In this document: piece after piece, positions 17,223 to 25,001 of the stretch
Position numbering within the stretch: position 1 is the stretch's first letter
How the letters are laid out: every line of letters begins with the position of its first letter
Source of the DNA: UBA8752 sp002172485
GTDB lineage: Bacteria; Bacteroidota; Bacteroidia; Flavobacteriales_D; Sanyastnellaceae
Assembly: GCA_042089915.1 (NCBI GenBank)
Contig: JBELJZ010000007.1
Coordinates: forward strand, 1 to 64,000
Direction of reading: 5' to 3'
DNA length: 64,000 bases
Made by a program: the position numbers and the translations under genes
The notes under the pieces: model-generated
Told to the model about the DNA's origin: nothing
What the model saw: the letters and a program-made list of their open reading frames with translations, nothing else
Databases searched by the model: none

Positions 17223-18386
17223 ATGTCGCAGCACAACTCCAAAACTGGGTTCAATACGCTCGCCGTGCACGCCGGTGTGAAGCCCGACCCCTCCACAGGG
17301 GCCATCATGACCCCGGTGTTCATGTCCTCCACCTACGTGCAGGAGGGCATTGGCCAACACAAGGGCTACGAGTACAGCCGGTCCTCCAATCCGACCCGCG
17401 ACGCACTGGAGGCGGCTTTTGCCGCATTGGAAGGCGGCACGCATGGGTTGGCCTTCTCCAGCGGACTCGCCGCCGTGGATGCGGTCATGATGACACTGAA
17501 GCCCGGCGATGAAGTCATCGCGGGTGACGACCTCTACGGCGGAACGCGCCGCCTGTTCGCCACGCATTACGCTCCCCTCGGCATTCAATTCAACTTTGTC
17601 GACACCCAGGACCCGGCCAATGTGGCTGCCCACCTCAACGACAAGACCCGCCTCGTTTGGCTGGAGACGCCCACCAACCCTTTGATGCGCATCACCGACA
17701 CCGCTGCGGTGGCGGAGCTGCTCCAAGGCCACCCCGCACGGCTTGCGGTGGACAACACCTTTGCGACCCCAGCTTTGCAAAACCCGCTCACCTTGGGTGC
17801 AGACATCGTGATGCACAGCGTCACGAAGTACCTCGGCGGCCACTCCGACGTCGTGATGGGCGCCCTGATGACCAAGGACGCCGAGGTGGACGCGCCCCTC
17901 AGGACCATCCAGAACAACGTCGGCGCCGTCCCCGGCCCCATGGACTGCTTCCTCGTGCTACGCGGCATCAAAACCCTCGGCATCCGGGTTCGCCAACACT
18001 GCGCGAATGGCCGCGCTGTAGCGGAATGGCTGGAGGCCAACCCCCGCGTCGACAAGGTCTACTGGCCAGGGTTGGCCGACTTCCGGAACCACGATGTGGC
18101 CACCCGGCAGATGAACGACTACGGCGGCATGATCAGCTTCACTCTCGTGGACGACAGCCTCGAGACCTCCCGCAAAGTGTGCGAATCCACCCAGGTCTTC
18201 GCCTTGGCGGAATCCCTCGGCGGTGTGGAGAGCCTGATTGAGCACCCGGCCCTGATGACCCACGCCTCGGTCCCTGCCGACCAGCGGGCCATACTGGGCA
18301 TCAACGACAGCCTGATCCGACTAAGCTGTGGCATTGAAGATGCCGAGGACCTCATCGCGGACCTGAATCAAGCCATCGGCGGATGA
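17223..18386 (+). CDS. metB: Cystathionine gamma-synthase/lyase family PLP enzyme
   Basis: PLP-dependent trans-sulfuration enzyme of 387 residues. It shows the family N-terminus FNTLAVHAGVKPDP, the PLP-phosphate contact FSSGLAAVDAV, DNTFATP, and the Schiff-base Lys202 in HSVTKYLGGHSD. The C-terminal SLGGVESLIEHPA matches the MetB/MetC/CGL group. Synthase (from O-acylhomoserine and cysteine) and gamma-lyase activities are hard to separate by sequence, so the symbol is provisional. It overlaps kmo by four bases (ATGA). No SAM riboswitch or leader is present, since the upstream gene ends three bases before. Confidence 0.9.
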   Translation: MSQHNSKTGFNTLAVHAGVKPDPSTGAIMTPVFMSSTYVQEGIGQHKGYEYSRSSNPTRDALEAAFAALEGGTHGLAFSSGLAAVDAVMMTLKPGDEVIAGDDLYGGTRRLFATHYAPLGIQFNFVDTQDPANVAAHLNDKTRLVWLETPTNPLMRITDTAAVAELLQGHPARLAVDNTFATPALQNPLTLGADIVMHSVTKYLGGHSDVVMGALMTKDAEVDAPLRTIQNNVGAVPGPMDCFLVLRGIKTLGIRVRQHCANGRAVAEWLEANPRVDKVYWPGLADFRNHDVATRQMNDYGGMISFTLVDDSLETSRKVCESTQVFALAESLGGVESLIEHPALMTHASVPADQRAILGINDSLIRLSCGIEDAEDLIADLNQAIGG

Positions 18387-19783
18387 GCGAGCCGAAGGGA
18401 ATTGCGGTTGTTGGTGCCGGCCTTGTTGGCAGCCTGACCGCCCTTCTTCTGGCCAACCGCGGCCACCGTGTCGATGTCTACGAACGCCGCGCCGACCCTC
18501 GCAAGGTGGGCGATGCGAGCGGGCGGTCCATCAACCTCGCTCTCAGCGACCGGGGGTGGCGGGCACTGGAAGCTGCGGACGCCGCGGAGGCTGTGGAAGC
18601 CATCGCGTTGCCCGTCAAGGCCCGTTGCATGCACGACCGCCAAGGCCAATTGACCTACCAACCCTACGGGCTTCCGGGACAAGGACGTCACGGACACGAT
18701 CAGTGCATCTACTCTGTCGCCCGCGGACCATTGAACCGCATTTTGCTGGAACAGGCCGAAGCCACGGGCCGGGTCCACGTCCATTTCGAGCACCGCTTGG
18801 CCGACTTCGCCGTGCAAGAGAATGGGGTCGCCCTCCACTTCGATGGCGGCCATGAAGTCACCCACGACCGCGTCCTGGGCACCGACGGCGCGTTCAGTGC
18901 TGTCCGGCAGCGGATGATGAAGACGGACCGGTTCGACTTCAGCCAATCCTACCTCCCCCACGGTTACAAGGAACTCGCCATGCCCCCGTCGGCGTCAGGC
19001 GATTTCGCCATCGACCCTGAGGCCCTGCACATCTGGCCCCGCGGGCACTTCATGCTGATGGCCTTGCCCAACCCGGACCGGACCTTCACCTGCACCCTAT
19101 TCGCCCCCTTTGAGGGACAGGACGGCTTCGCGGACCTGTCTACCCCGGAGGAAGCCCGGGCCTATTTCGAAGCGCATTTCCCCGACATCCTGCCTCTCTT
19201 GCCGGACTTCGACACGGACTGGGAACACAACCCCACTAGCTCGCTGGTCACCACCCGCTGCGAACCGTGGAACCACGGCGACCGTGTGGTCTTGCTCGGC
19301 GATGCCGCCCACGCCATTGTCCCATTCTACGGGCAGGGCATGAACAGTGGCTTTGAAGACGCGCGTGTGCTCGCGGACTTGCTGGACCGCCACGACGGTG
19401 TCCCTGCCGATGACCAATGGGGGGGTTTGATGGCCGAGTTCTCCGCGCTTCGAAAGCCGAACGGCGACGCCATCGGTGACCTCGCCCTGCGCAACTTCAT
19501 CGAAATGCGCGACCGCACGGGGGACCCTCGATTCCTGCTGCAAAAGCGCATCGAGCGCCGCTTGACGGACCGCCATCCGAACCGATGGATTCCGTTGTAT
19601 TCCATGGTCACATTCAGCCACCTGCCCTACGCGGAGGCCTTGTCGCTCGGAGGCATCCAAGATGGCATCATGGCGGAAGTGATGGACCGGCCGGACATCG
19701 ACGCCATGTGGGACAGCGAAGAAGTGGAGGCCCATGCGCTGGCACTGGCGGCCGATCGGCTGCCACAATCGCCCACCGCATGA
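18383..19783 (+). CDS. kmo: Kynurenine 3-monooxygenase
   Basis: FAD-dependent hydroxylase converting kynurenine to 3-hydroxykynurenine, part of tryptophan degradation and of the aerobic route to quinolinate and NAD. The 466-residue protein has the FAD-binding VVGAGLVGSLTALLLANRGH at the N-terminus, the KMO-specific GRSINLALSDRGWRAL, and VVLLGDAAHAIVPFYGQGMN with the GD motif. The C-terminal PYAEALSLGGIQDGIM is typical of KMO. It is locked between metB and mce by ATGA overlaps on both sides. No other kynurenine-pathway gene (kynU, tdo, haao) lies in the window. Confidence 0.93.
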   Translation: MSEPKGIAVVGAGLVGSLTALLLANRGHRVDVYERRADPRKVGDASGRSINLALSDRGWRALEAADAAEAVEAIALPVKARCMHDRQGQLTYQPYGLPGQGRHGHDQCIYSVARGPLNRILLEQAEATGRVHVHFEHRLADFAVQENGVALHFDGGHEVTHDRVLGTDGAFSAVRQRMMKTDRFDFSQSYLPHGYKELAMPPSASGDFAIDPEALHIWPRGHFMLMALPNPDRTFTCTLFAPFEGQDGFADLSTPEEARAYFEAHFPDILPLLPDFDTDWEHNPTSSLVTTRCEPWNHGDRVVLLGDAAHAIVPFYGQGMNSGFEDARVLADLLDRHDGVPADDQWGGLMAEFSALRKPNGDAIGDLALRNFIEMRDRTGDPRFLLQKRIERRLTDRHPNRWIPLYSMVTFSHLPYAEALSLGGIQDGIMAEVMDRPDIDAMWDSEEVEAHALALAADRLPQSPTA

Positions 19784-20175
19784 AGAAGCTGGAGCACATC
19801 GGCATCGCCGTGGCCAACCTCGACGAAGCAGAGCGCATCTTCGGCGACCTGTTGGGCAGTCCCGCCTACAAACGCGAGGAGGTCGCCGGCGAAGCGGTGC
19901 TGACCGCCTTCTTTGCCGCTGGAGACAGCAAAGTCGAATTGTTGGTGCCGACGTCTCCCGAATCGGCCATCGCCAAGCACCTCGAAAAGCGGGGACCAGG
20001 CCTGCACCACTTGGCTTTCCATGTGGACGATCTGGAATCGGAGCTCAGCCGGCTCAAGGACCAGGGCTACCGCGTGGTGGTGGGGCCCAAGCCGGGCGCC
20101 GATGGCAAGCGCATTGCCTTTCTCCACCCAGGAGATACGGCCAAGGTGCTCGTGGAGCTCTGTGAGGACATCTGA
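19780..20175 (+). CDS. mce: Methylmalonyl-CoA epimerase
   Basis: Small vicinal-oxygen-chelate metalloenzyme that interconverts (R)- and (S)-methylmalonyl-CoA. The 131-residue protein starts MKKLEHIGIAVANLDEAE and contains the metal-site KVELLVPTSPES and GPGLHHLAFHVDDLES, plus GKRIAFLHPGDTAKVLVELC at the end. These carry the metal-binding His and Glu residues of the family. The ATG overlaps the kmo stop (ATGA). Together with the cobalamin adenosyltransferase gene at 33136 it points to B12-dependent propionate metabolism. Confidence 0.93.
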   Translation: MKKLEHIGIAVANLDEAERIFGDLLGSPAYKREEVAGEAVLTAFFAAGDSKVELLVPTSPESAIAKHLEKRGPGLHHLAFHVDDLESELSRLKDQGYRVVVGPKPGADGKRIAFLHPGDTAKVLVELCEDI

Positions 20176-20201
20176 AGTCGCTCCCAAACCCCACCAATGA
20201 A

Positions 20202-20232
20202 AAGCGCCCCAGACGTTTCCAGGGCGCTTCTA
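20202..20232. terminator. Bidirectional hairpin terminator between mce and gdhA
   Basis: AAGCGCCC and GGGCGCTT form an 8-base stem around a 12-base loop, with a T-rich tail on the plus strand and TTTT on the minus strand. The rest of the 230-base convergent gap, to 20406, shows no gene or RNA that I recognise. Confidence 0.75.
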
Positions 20233-20406
20233 CTTCACCAAATTGCTTGCCTGCCACGCTTGCCTCGTGGCATCCACTGCTTGAATGCGTGCCGTGGACA
20301 GTACAAATGTGGGAAAGGGACATCCCTGGAGGTGTAGGATGCCCGCACAGTTCACGCGTCAGCATCCGCCGACAGCGTCCACCATGGGAATTGGATGGGG
20401 TTTGAA

Positions 20407-21753
20407 TCAGACGACGCCCTGGTCGATCATGGCGTCCGCGACCTTGACGAAGCCCGCGATGTTGGCCCCCTGCACGTAGTCGACACTGCCATCGGGCTGT
20501 GTGCCGTACTTGACGCACTGGGCGTGAATGTCCTTCATGATGCGGTTCAGGTGGCCATCCACCTCCTTGGAAGTCCATGACATGCGCAGGCTGTTCTGCG
20601 ACATTTCCAAGCCCGACGTGGCCACCCCACCGGCGTTGGACGCCTTGCCCGGAGCGAACATCACGCCCGCCTTCTGGAAGGCTTCGACGGCTTCCGGCGT
20701 ACAGGGCATGTTGGCTCCTTCTGCCACGGCCATGCAGCCATTGGCCACGAGCGCAGCCGCTTCCGACCCATCGAGTTCGTTCTGCGTCGCACAAGGGAAT
20801 GCCAAGTCGCAGGCGAGGTCCCACGGATCCTGCCCTTCGCGGAACGTGACACCATCAAAGGCCTCCGCGTACTCGCGGATGCGGCCGCGGCGCACCTCCT
20901 TGAGGTCCTTGATCCACGCCAGCTTCTCCTCGGTGAGGCCCGAGGGATCGTGGATGCTGCCCTTGCTGTCGCTCAGGGCCACCACCTTGCCGCCCAGGCG
21001 GAGGCACTTCTCTGCGGCATGCAGGGCCACGTTGCCCGATCCGCTGATCACCACGGTCTTGCCGTCAATGCTTTGGCCCTTCGCAGCCAGCATTTCCACC
21101 ATGAAGTAGGTGGCGCCGTAGCCTGTGGCTTCCGGACGGATCAAAGAGCCGCCCCACGCCGGTTTCTTGCCGGTCAGGACTCCGGTGAATTCGTTGCGAA
21201 GGCGCTTGTACTGGCCGAACATGTAGCCGATTTCACGCCCGCCGACGCCGATGTCGCCTGCCGGCACATCCGTGTCCGGTCCAATGTGGCGGGACAACTC
21301 GGTCATGAAGCTCTGGCAGAAGCGCATCACCTCCGCGTCAGACTTCCCCTTCGGATCGAAGTCGGACCCGCCCTTTCCACCACCCATGGGCAGGGTGGTC
21401 AGGCTGTTCTTGAAGACCTGCTCGAACCCGAGGAACTTGAGGATGCTGAGGTTGACACTCGGATGGAAACGCAAGCCGCCTTTGTAGGGCCCGATAGCGG
21501 AGTTGAACTCCACCCGGTAACCCCGGTTGACCTGGATGTTGCCGTCGTCATCCGTCCACGGGACGCGGAATTGAATGACCCGCTCCGGTTCGATCATGCG
21601 CTCGAGCAAGGCATGGCCTTGGTAACGGGGATTCGCTTCAATGAAAGGGATGATGGTCTCCGCGACCTCTTCCACGGCCTGAATGAACTCGGCCTCGTGG
21701 GGATTCCGGCGCTGGGCTTCTGCCATGAACGCCTGGACACTGGGGTGTTCCAT
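20407..21753 (-). CDS. gdhA: NADP-type glutamate dehydrogenase
   Basis: Hexameric enzyme that assimilates ammonia by reductive amination of 2-oxoglutarate. The 448-residue length is that of the small NADP-dependent class. Motifs: GGLRFHPSVNLSILKFLGFE, TTLPMGGGKGGSDFDPKG with the catalytic Lys, GDIGVGGREIGYMFGQY, and the dinucleotide site VISGSGNVALHAAEK. The start at 21753 gives the usual N-terminus. Upstream lie three TGACGTA repeats and a TACTTTCG box (21785-21792), which suggests nitrogen- or carbon-dependent control. The SDR gene upstream is on the same strand. Confidence 0.96.
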   Translation of the reverse strand: MEHPSVQAFMAEAQRRNPHEAEFIQAVEEVAETIIPFIEANPRYQGHALLERMIEPERVIQFRVPWTDDDGNIQVNRGYRVEFNSAIGPYKGGLRFHPSVNLSILKFLGFEQVFKNSLTTLPMGGGKGGSDFDPKGKSDAEVMRFCQSFMTELSRHIGPDTDVPAGDIGVGGREIGYMFGQYKRLRNEFTGVLTGKKPAWGGSLIRPEATGYGATYFMVEMLAAKGQSIDGKTVVISGSGNVALHAAEKCLRLGGKVVALSDSKGSIHDPSGLTEEKLAWIKDLKEVRRGRIREYAEAFDGVTFREGQDPWDLACDLAFPCATQNELDGSEAAALVANGCMAVAEGANMPCTPEAVEAFQKAGVMFAPGKASNAGGVATSGLEMSQNSLRMSWTSKEVDGHLNRIMKDIHAQCVKYGTQPDGSVDYVQGANIAGFVKVADAMIDQGVV

Positions 21754-21760
21754 GATGGTG

Positions 21761-21805
21761 TGACGTATCGATTGACGTACGTCGCGAAAGTAGCGTGATG
21801 ACGTA
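21761..21805 (-). repeat. Three direct TGACGTA repeats in the gdhA promoter region
   Basis: TGACGTA occurs at 21761-21767, 21773-21779 and 21799-21805, all in the same orientation, between the gdhA start codon (21753) and the end of the SDR gene. A -7-like TACTTTCG (minus strand, 21785-21792) lies between the second and third copies. Spacings of 12 and 26 bases suggest a regulator binding site; no regulator gene is adjacent. Confidence 0.5.
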
Positions 21806-21864
21806 TCAAATGGACACGGCTGGCTGCGAATGTTTTTCGCCGATGCGATTGTTCACATCGAGCA

Positions 21865-22641
21865 TCACAGACAACGGGTTCGCCCGCCGTCCACCGGAAG
21901 GTTGATTCCGCTGATGTACGCGGCAGCTGGACTGCACAAAAAAGCGATGGCTGCGCCGATCTCATGGGACTCTCCGAGGCGCCGCAGGGGGACGGCCTGC
22001 GCCATCCCTTCGAGAACCGCTTCAGCGGACATACCAGTCTTGGCCGACTTGGCTTCCGCGATCTGGCTGAGTCGCGATGTGCGGGTTGCGCCGGGCAAGA
22101 CGTTGTTGACCGTGATGCCGTCCGGGCCGAGCTCATTGGCGAGCGTCTTGGCCCAGTTGGCCACAGCACCGCGCACAGTGTTGGACACCCCGAGCCCATC
22201 GAGCGGCTGCTTGACCGAGGTGGAGATCACGTTGACGATGCGGCCCTCACCGGCTGATCGCATGCCGGGGAGCGCGGCTTGCACGATGCGCTGGTTGCAG
22301 ATCAGGTGCTGGCTGAATGCTGCCAGATAGGCCGCTGGATCGGCCGCATGGGCGGGACCACCCGCCGGGCCACCCGTGTTGTTGACAAGCAGGGTGATGG
22401 GGGCCAGTTTTGCCGCTTCTGACGCTTTGGCGGCCACGGCGTCCCCGTCGGTGAAGTCCGCCACGAGGTAGCGGTGGCCCTCACCGGGCAGGGTGGCCAC
22501 GGCGGCTTCCAGCCGCTCCGCATTGCGGGCCATCAGGATGCAGGTTGCGCCCAGCGATGCCAGCTCTTGGGCAGCGGCCAGGCCGATGCCCTGGGACGCC
22601 CCACAGACCAGGGCGTGTTTTCCATGTAAATCCAAGTGCAT
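21865..22641 (-). CDS. SDR-family oxidoreductase with atypical active site
   Basis: Rossmann-fold protein of 258 residues in the short-chain dehydrogenase/reductase superfamily. The cofactor loop is GASQGIGLAAAQELASLG, followed by LVNNTGGPAGGP and the C-terminal YISGINLPVDGG. The usual catalytic YxxxK is missing: aligned from the ANELGP helix end, the positions read S and R within VSNTVRGAVANWAKTL. I recall a subfamily with the same LSN-x-R pattern, so this is probably a family trait rather than decay. Substrate unknown. The start at 22641 lies four bases after a TACATTGC box; longer upstream frames run antisense to the next gene. Confidence 0.85.
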   Translation of the reverse strand: MHLDLHGKHALVCGASQGIGLAAAQELASLGATCILMARNAERLEAAVATLPGEGHRYLVADFTDGDAVAAKASEAAKLAPITLLVNNTGGPAGGPAHAADPAAYLAAFSQHLICNQRIVQAALPGMRSAGEGRIVNVISTSVKQPLDGLGVSNTVRGAVANWAKTLANELGPDGITVNNVLPGATRTSRLSQIAEAKSAKTGMSAEAVLEGMAQAVPLRRLGESHEIGAAIAFLCSPAAAYISGINLPVDGGRTRCL

Positions 22642-22645
22642 GGGC

Positions 22646-22653
22646 GCAATGTA
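22646..22653 (-). promoter_or_regulatory. Putative -7 box (TACATTGC) four bases before the SDR gene
   Basis: Minus-strand TACATTGC, GCCC, then ATG. It lies 6 bases from the opposing box of the divergent membrane-protein gene, within a 30-base intergenic region. Confidence 0.4.
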
Positions 22654-22659
22654 CCCCCG

Positions 22660-22667
22660 TATCTTCG
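22660..22667 (+). promoter_or_regulatory. Putative -7 box (TATCTTCG) four bases before the cytochrome b-like gene
   Basis: TATCTTCG, CCCC, then ATG at 22672. No TTG is found at the expected -33 position, which lies inside the divergent SDR gene. Confidence 0.45.
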
Positions 22668-22671
22668 CCCC

Positions 22672-23124
22672 ATGCTGACGGGAATTCAACACTTGCACGG
22701 GACCCTGAGATGGGTGGTCCTGATTCTGCTCATCCTCTCCATCGTCAAGGCGTTTTCGGGCATGTCTGCCGGGCGCTCCTTCACCGACGGGGACCGCAAG
22801 CGTGGGCTGTTCACCATGATCTCCTTGCACCTCCAGCTCGTGCTGGGGTTCATCCTGTATTTCGGCAAAGGCTGGAGCAGCATGCTCGGCAATGCCGACG
22901 CCATGGCCAGCACCGTGATGCGCTTCTTCTCCCTGGAGCACATGGCCACGATGACGCTGGCCATCCTCCTCGGCACCTTGGGCTACAGCCTGTCCAAGCG
23001 GGCTGCAGACGACAGGAGCAAATTCCGCCGCCAGGCCATCTGGTTCACGGTGGCCCTGCTCCTCATCCTTTCGAGCATTCCCTGGCCTTTCCGCGAAGGG
23101 TTCGAAGCGTACGGATGGGTGTGA
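22672..23124 (+). CDS. Small four-helix membrane protein, cytochrome b-like
   Basis: Protein of 150 residues with four predicted membrane helices (about 12-25, 48-64, 88-105, 120-136). Two helix histidines, His53 (SLHLQLVLGFIL) and His90 (SLEHMATMTLAILL), plus His7/His9 near the N-terminus, could ligate heme. Similar short proteins in Flavobacteria are often labelled cytochrome B, but I know of no tested function. The gene overlaps the following cytochrome c lipoprotein by 10 bases, which supports a small electron-transfer pair. The ATG at 22672 follows a -7-like box; an upstream in-frame ATG at 22636 would overlap the SDR start. Confidence 0.7.
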   Translation: MLTGIQHLHGTLRWVVLILLILSIVKAFSGMSAGRSFTDGDRKRGLFTMISLHLQLVLGFILYFGKGWSSMLGNADAMASTVMRFFSLEHMATMTLAILLGTLGYSLSKRAADDRSKFRRQAIWFTVALLLILSSIPWPFREGFEAYGWV

Positions 23125-23459
23125 CCCCCTGGCGCTGGATGGTCGCGGGGACGGTGGTACTCGCTTTGTCCGCCTGTGGAAGCGAGCCGGCCCCAACTCC
23201 TGCGGCCGACGGCACTGCTCCTCAGGTATCGGAAGTGCAGGCCCGGTCGCTCTACACGCGCAAATGCTCCCTGTGCCATGGCGATGACGGCAAGTTGATG
23301 GCCTCCAAATCACCCGACCTCAGCCTCTCGACCATGACCTTGGCCGAGCGGGTGGCCCTGATCACCTACGGCAAAGGCACCATGCCCGCCCAGAAAGGCG
23401 CGCTGAACAAGGCGGAAATCACCGCTGTGGCGAAGTACATCGAACGCTTCCGAGACTGA
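23115..23459 (+). CDS. Lipoprotein cytochrome c
   Basis: Protein of 114 residues. A lipoprotein signal ends in the lipobox LSAC (Cys about residue 20), followed by a short Pro/Ala linker. The single heme motif is CSLCH in YTRKCSLCHGDDGKL, and a possible axial methionine lies in KGTMPAQKGAL; the end AEITAVAKYIERF is the usual C-terminal helix of small class I cytochromes. It is likely anchored to a membrane facing the periplasm and exchanges electrons with the preceding membrane protein, whose gene it overlaps. hflX begins at the very next base. Confidence 0.85.
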   Translation: MGVTPWRWMVAGTVVLALSACGSEPAPTPAADGTAPQVSEVQARSLYTRKCSLCHGDDGKLMASKSPDLSLSTMTLAERVALITYGKGTMPAQKGALNKAEITAVAKYIERFRD

Positions 23460-24638
23460 ATGCTGGAAAAACCGCTCGCCCGCAAAGACGGCAAGCCTGA
23501 ACGGGCCGTGCTGGTGGGACTGGCCACCCGGGAGCAGCCGCGGGACTTGCTGGCGGAGTACCTCGACGAATTGGAATTCCTCGCCCGAACCGCCAATGCC
23601 GAGACGATCCGCTCTTTCACCCAGTCGCTGAACCACCCCGATGTCCGGACGTTCGTCGGCAAGGGCAAGCTGCAGGAAATCACCACCTACATCGAGGAGA
23701 ACGACATTGACCTGCTCATTTTCGACGACGAATTGAGCCCCTCCCAACTCCGCAACCTCGGAGAAGCCCTGCCCGAGACCAAGGTGCTCGACCGGGCCAA
23801 CCTCATCCTCGACATTTTCGCCCAGCGGGCCCGGACGGCGCATGCCAAGACGCAAGTCGAGCTCGCCCAATACCAATATCTGCTCCCCCGTTTGACCCGC
23901 ATGTGGACCCACCTGCAAAAACAGAAGGGCGGAATCGGCATGAAGGGACCGGGTGAGAAGGAAATCGAGACGGACCGCCGGATCATCCGCGACCGGATTT
24001 CCGCACTCAAAAAGGACCTCACCGCCATCGACCGCCAGATGGCCACCCAGCGCGGCAACCGCGGTGCCCTCGTCCGCGTGGCCCTGGTCGGCTACACCAA
24101 TGCCGGCAAGTCCACCCTGATGAACCGCCTCTCGAAATCCGAGGTGTTCGCCGAAAACAAGCTCTTCGCCACCCTCGACACCACGGTGCGCAAGGTGGTG
24201 GTCCACAACCTGCCCTTCCTGTTGAGCGACACGGTGGGGTTCATTCGGAAGCTGCCCCACCAGCTCGTCGAGAGTTTCAAGAGCACGCTGGACGAGACAC
24301 GCGAAAGCGACCTTCTCGTGCACGTCATCGATGTGTCCCACCCCCAATTCGAAGACCACCTGCGTGTGGTGGAGGAGACCTTGGGGGAAATCGGTGCCGG
24401 CACGCAGCGCACCATGCTCGTCTTCAACAAGATCGACCAGCTCCGAGACCCGCAGGGCGAAGTTGAACGCGCGCACCTCATCGAAGGACTGCGCCACCGT
24501 TTCGCAGACCACGAAGGCCCGGTGCTCTTTCTCTCAGCCAAGACCAAGGAGGGCATGGACAGCCTCCGCGAAGTGCTGTACGCCGAGGTCCGCGAGCTGC
24601 ACGTGCAGCGATTCCCCCACAACCACTTCCTTTACTGA
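23460..24638 (+). CDS. hflX: Ribosome-associated GTPase HflX
   Basis: GTPase that binds 50S subunits and splits stalled ribosomes under stress. The 392-residue protein has the N-terminal HflX domain with FVGKGKLQEI, the FDDELSPSQLRNL stretch, the glycine-rich GGIGMKGPGEKEIETDRR, and the G domain: GYTNAGKSTL (G1), LSDTVGFIRKLPHQL (G3) and FNKIDQ (G4). The start codon directly abuts the cytochrome c stop. rbfA follows one base after the stop, so a ribosome rescue factor and an assembly factor are co-transcribed behind an electron-transfer pair. Confidence 0.95.
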   Translation: MLEKPLARKDGKPERAVLVGLATREQPRDLLAEYLDELEFLARTANAETIRSFTQSLNHPDVRTFVGKGKLQEITTYIEENDIDLLIFDDELSPSQLRNLGEALPETKVLDRANLILDIFAQRARTAHAKTQVELAQYQYLLPRLTRMWTHLQKQKGGIGMKGPGEKEIETDRRIIRDRISALKKDLTAIDRQMATQRGNRGALVRVALVGYTNAGKSTLMNRLSKSEVFAENKLFATLDTTVRKVVVHNLPFLLSDTVGFIRKLPHQLVESFKSTLDETRESDLLVHVIDVSHPQFEDHLRVVEETLGEIGAGTQRTMLVFNKIDQLRDPQGEVERAHLIEGLRHRFADHEGPVLFLSAKTKEGMDSLREVLYAEVRELHVQRFPHNHFLY

Positions 24639-24639
24639 C

Positions 24640-24990
24640 ATGGCAGGCATTCGACAGGAGCGCATCGGCGCATTGCTTCAACGGGAATTGGGCACCTTCC
24701 TCCAAAGGGAGTCCTCCATCCGCTACGGTGGTCACTTCATCACCGTCACCACCGTGCGCTTGACGCCGGACCTGTCCCTGGCCAGGGTCTACCTGAGCTT
24801 CTTGCCTGTGGCCGCTGCCGGAAAGCCGGAAGACGGTTTGGCGCTTGTCCAACAGGAGGCCTTCTATATCAGAAAGACGATGGCTGGAAAGGTGGGGAAG
24901 CACCTGAGAAAGATGCCCGAACTGCGCTTCTTCCTAGACGACAGCCTGGATCGGTATGAAGAAATCGACCGCCTGCTCACCGACGATTGA
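24640..24990 (+). CDS. rbfA: Ribosome-binding factor A
   Basis: Small KH-like protein for 16S rRNA maturation and cold adaptation. The 116-residue protein contains RQERIGALLQRELGTFL at the start, TVTTVRLTPDLSLARVYLSF in the middle, and the conserved LRKMPELRFFLDDSLDRYEE at the end. A single base separates it from hflX. In Bacteroidota rbfA is, as I recall, usually followed directly by a LolC/E-type permease. Here a serine hydrolase gene on the opposite strand sits between them, with the two stops only 11 bases apart. Confidence 0.94.
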   Translation: MAGIRQERIGALLQRELGTFLQRESSIRYGGHFITVTTVRLTPDLSLARVYLSFLPVAAAGKPEDGLALVQQEAFYIRKTMAGKVGKHLRKMPELRFFLDDSLDRYEEIDRLLTDD

Positions 24991-25001
24991 CTTGGTCCGA
25001 A

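Noticed and set aside
15867..17843. Minus-strand open frame of about 650 codons opposite the flippase-like gene and metB
   Set aside because: Overlaps two certain plus-strand genes and has a low-complexity, His/Gln/Gly-rich product.
20233..20406. Possible small RNA or tRNA in the mce-gdhA gap
   Set aside because: No cloverleaf, no promoter box and no conserved structure seen beyond the terminator hairpin.
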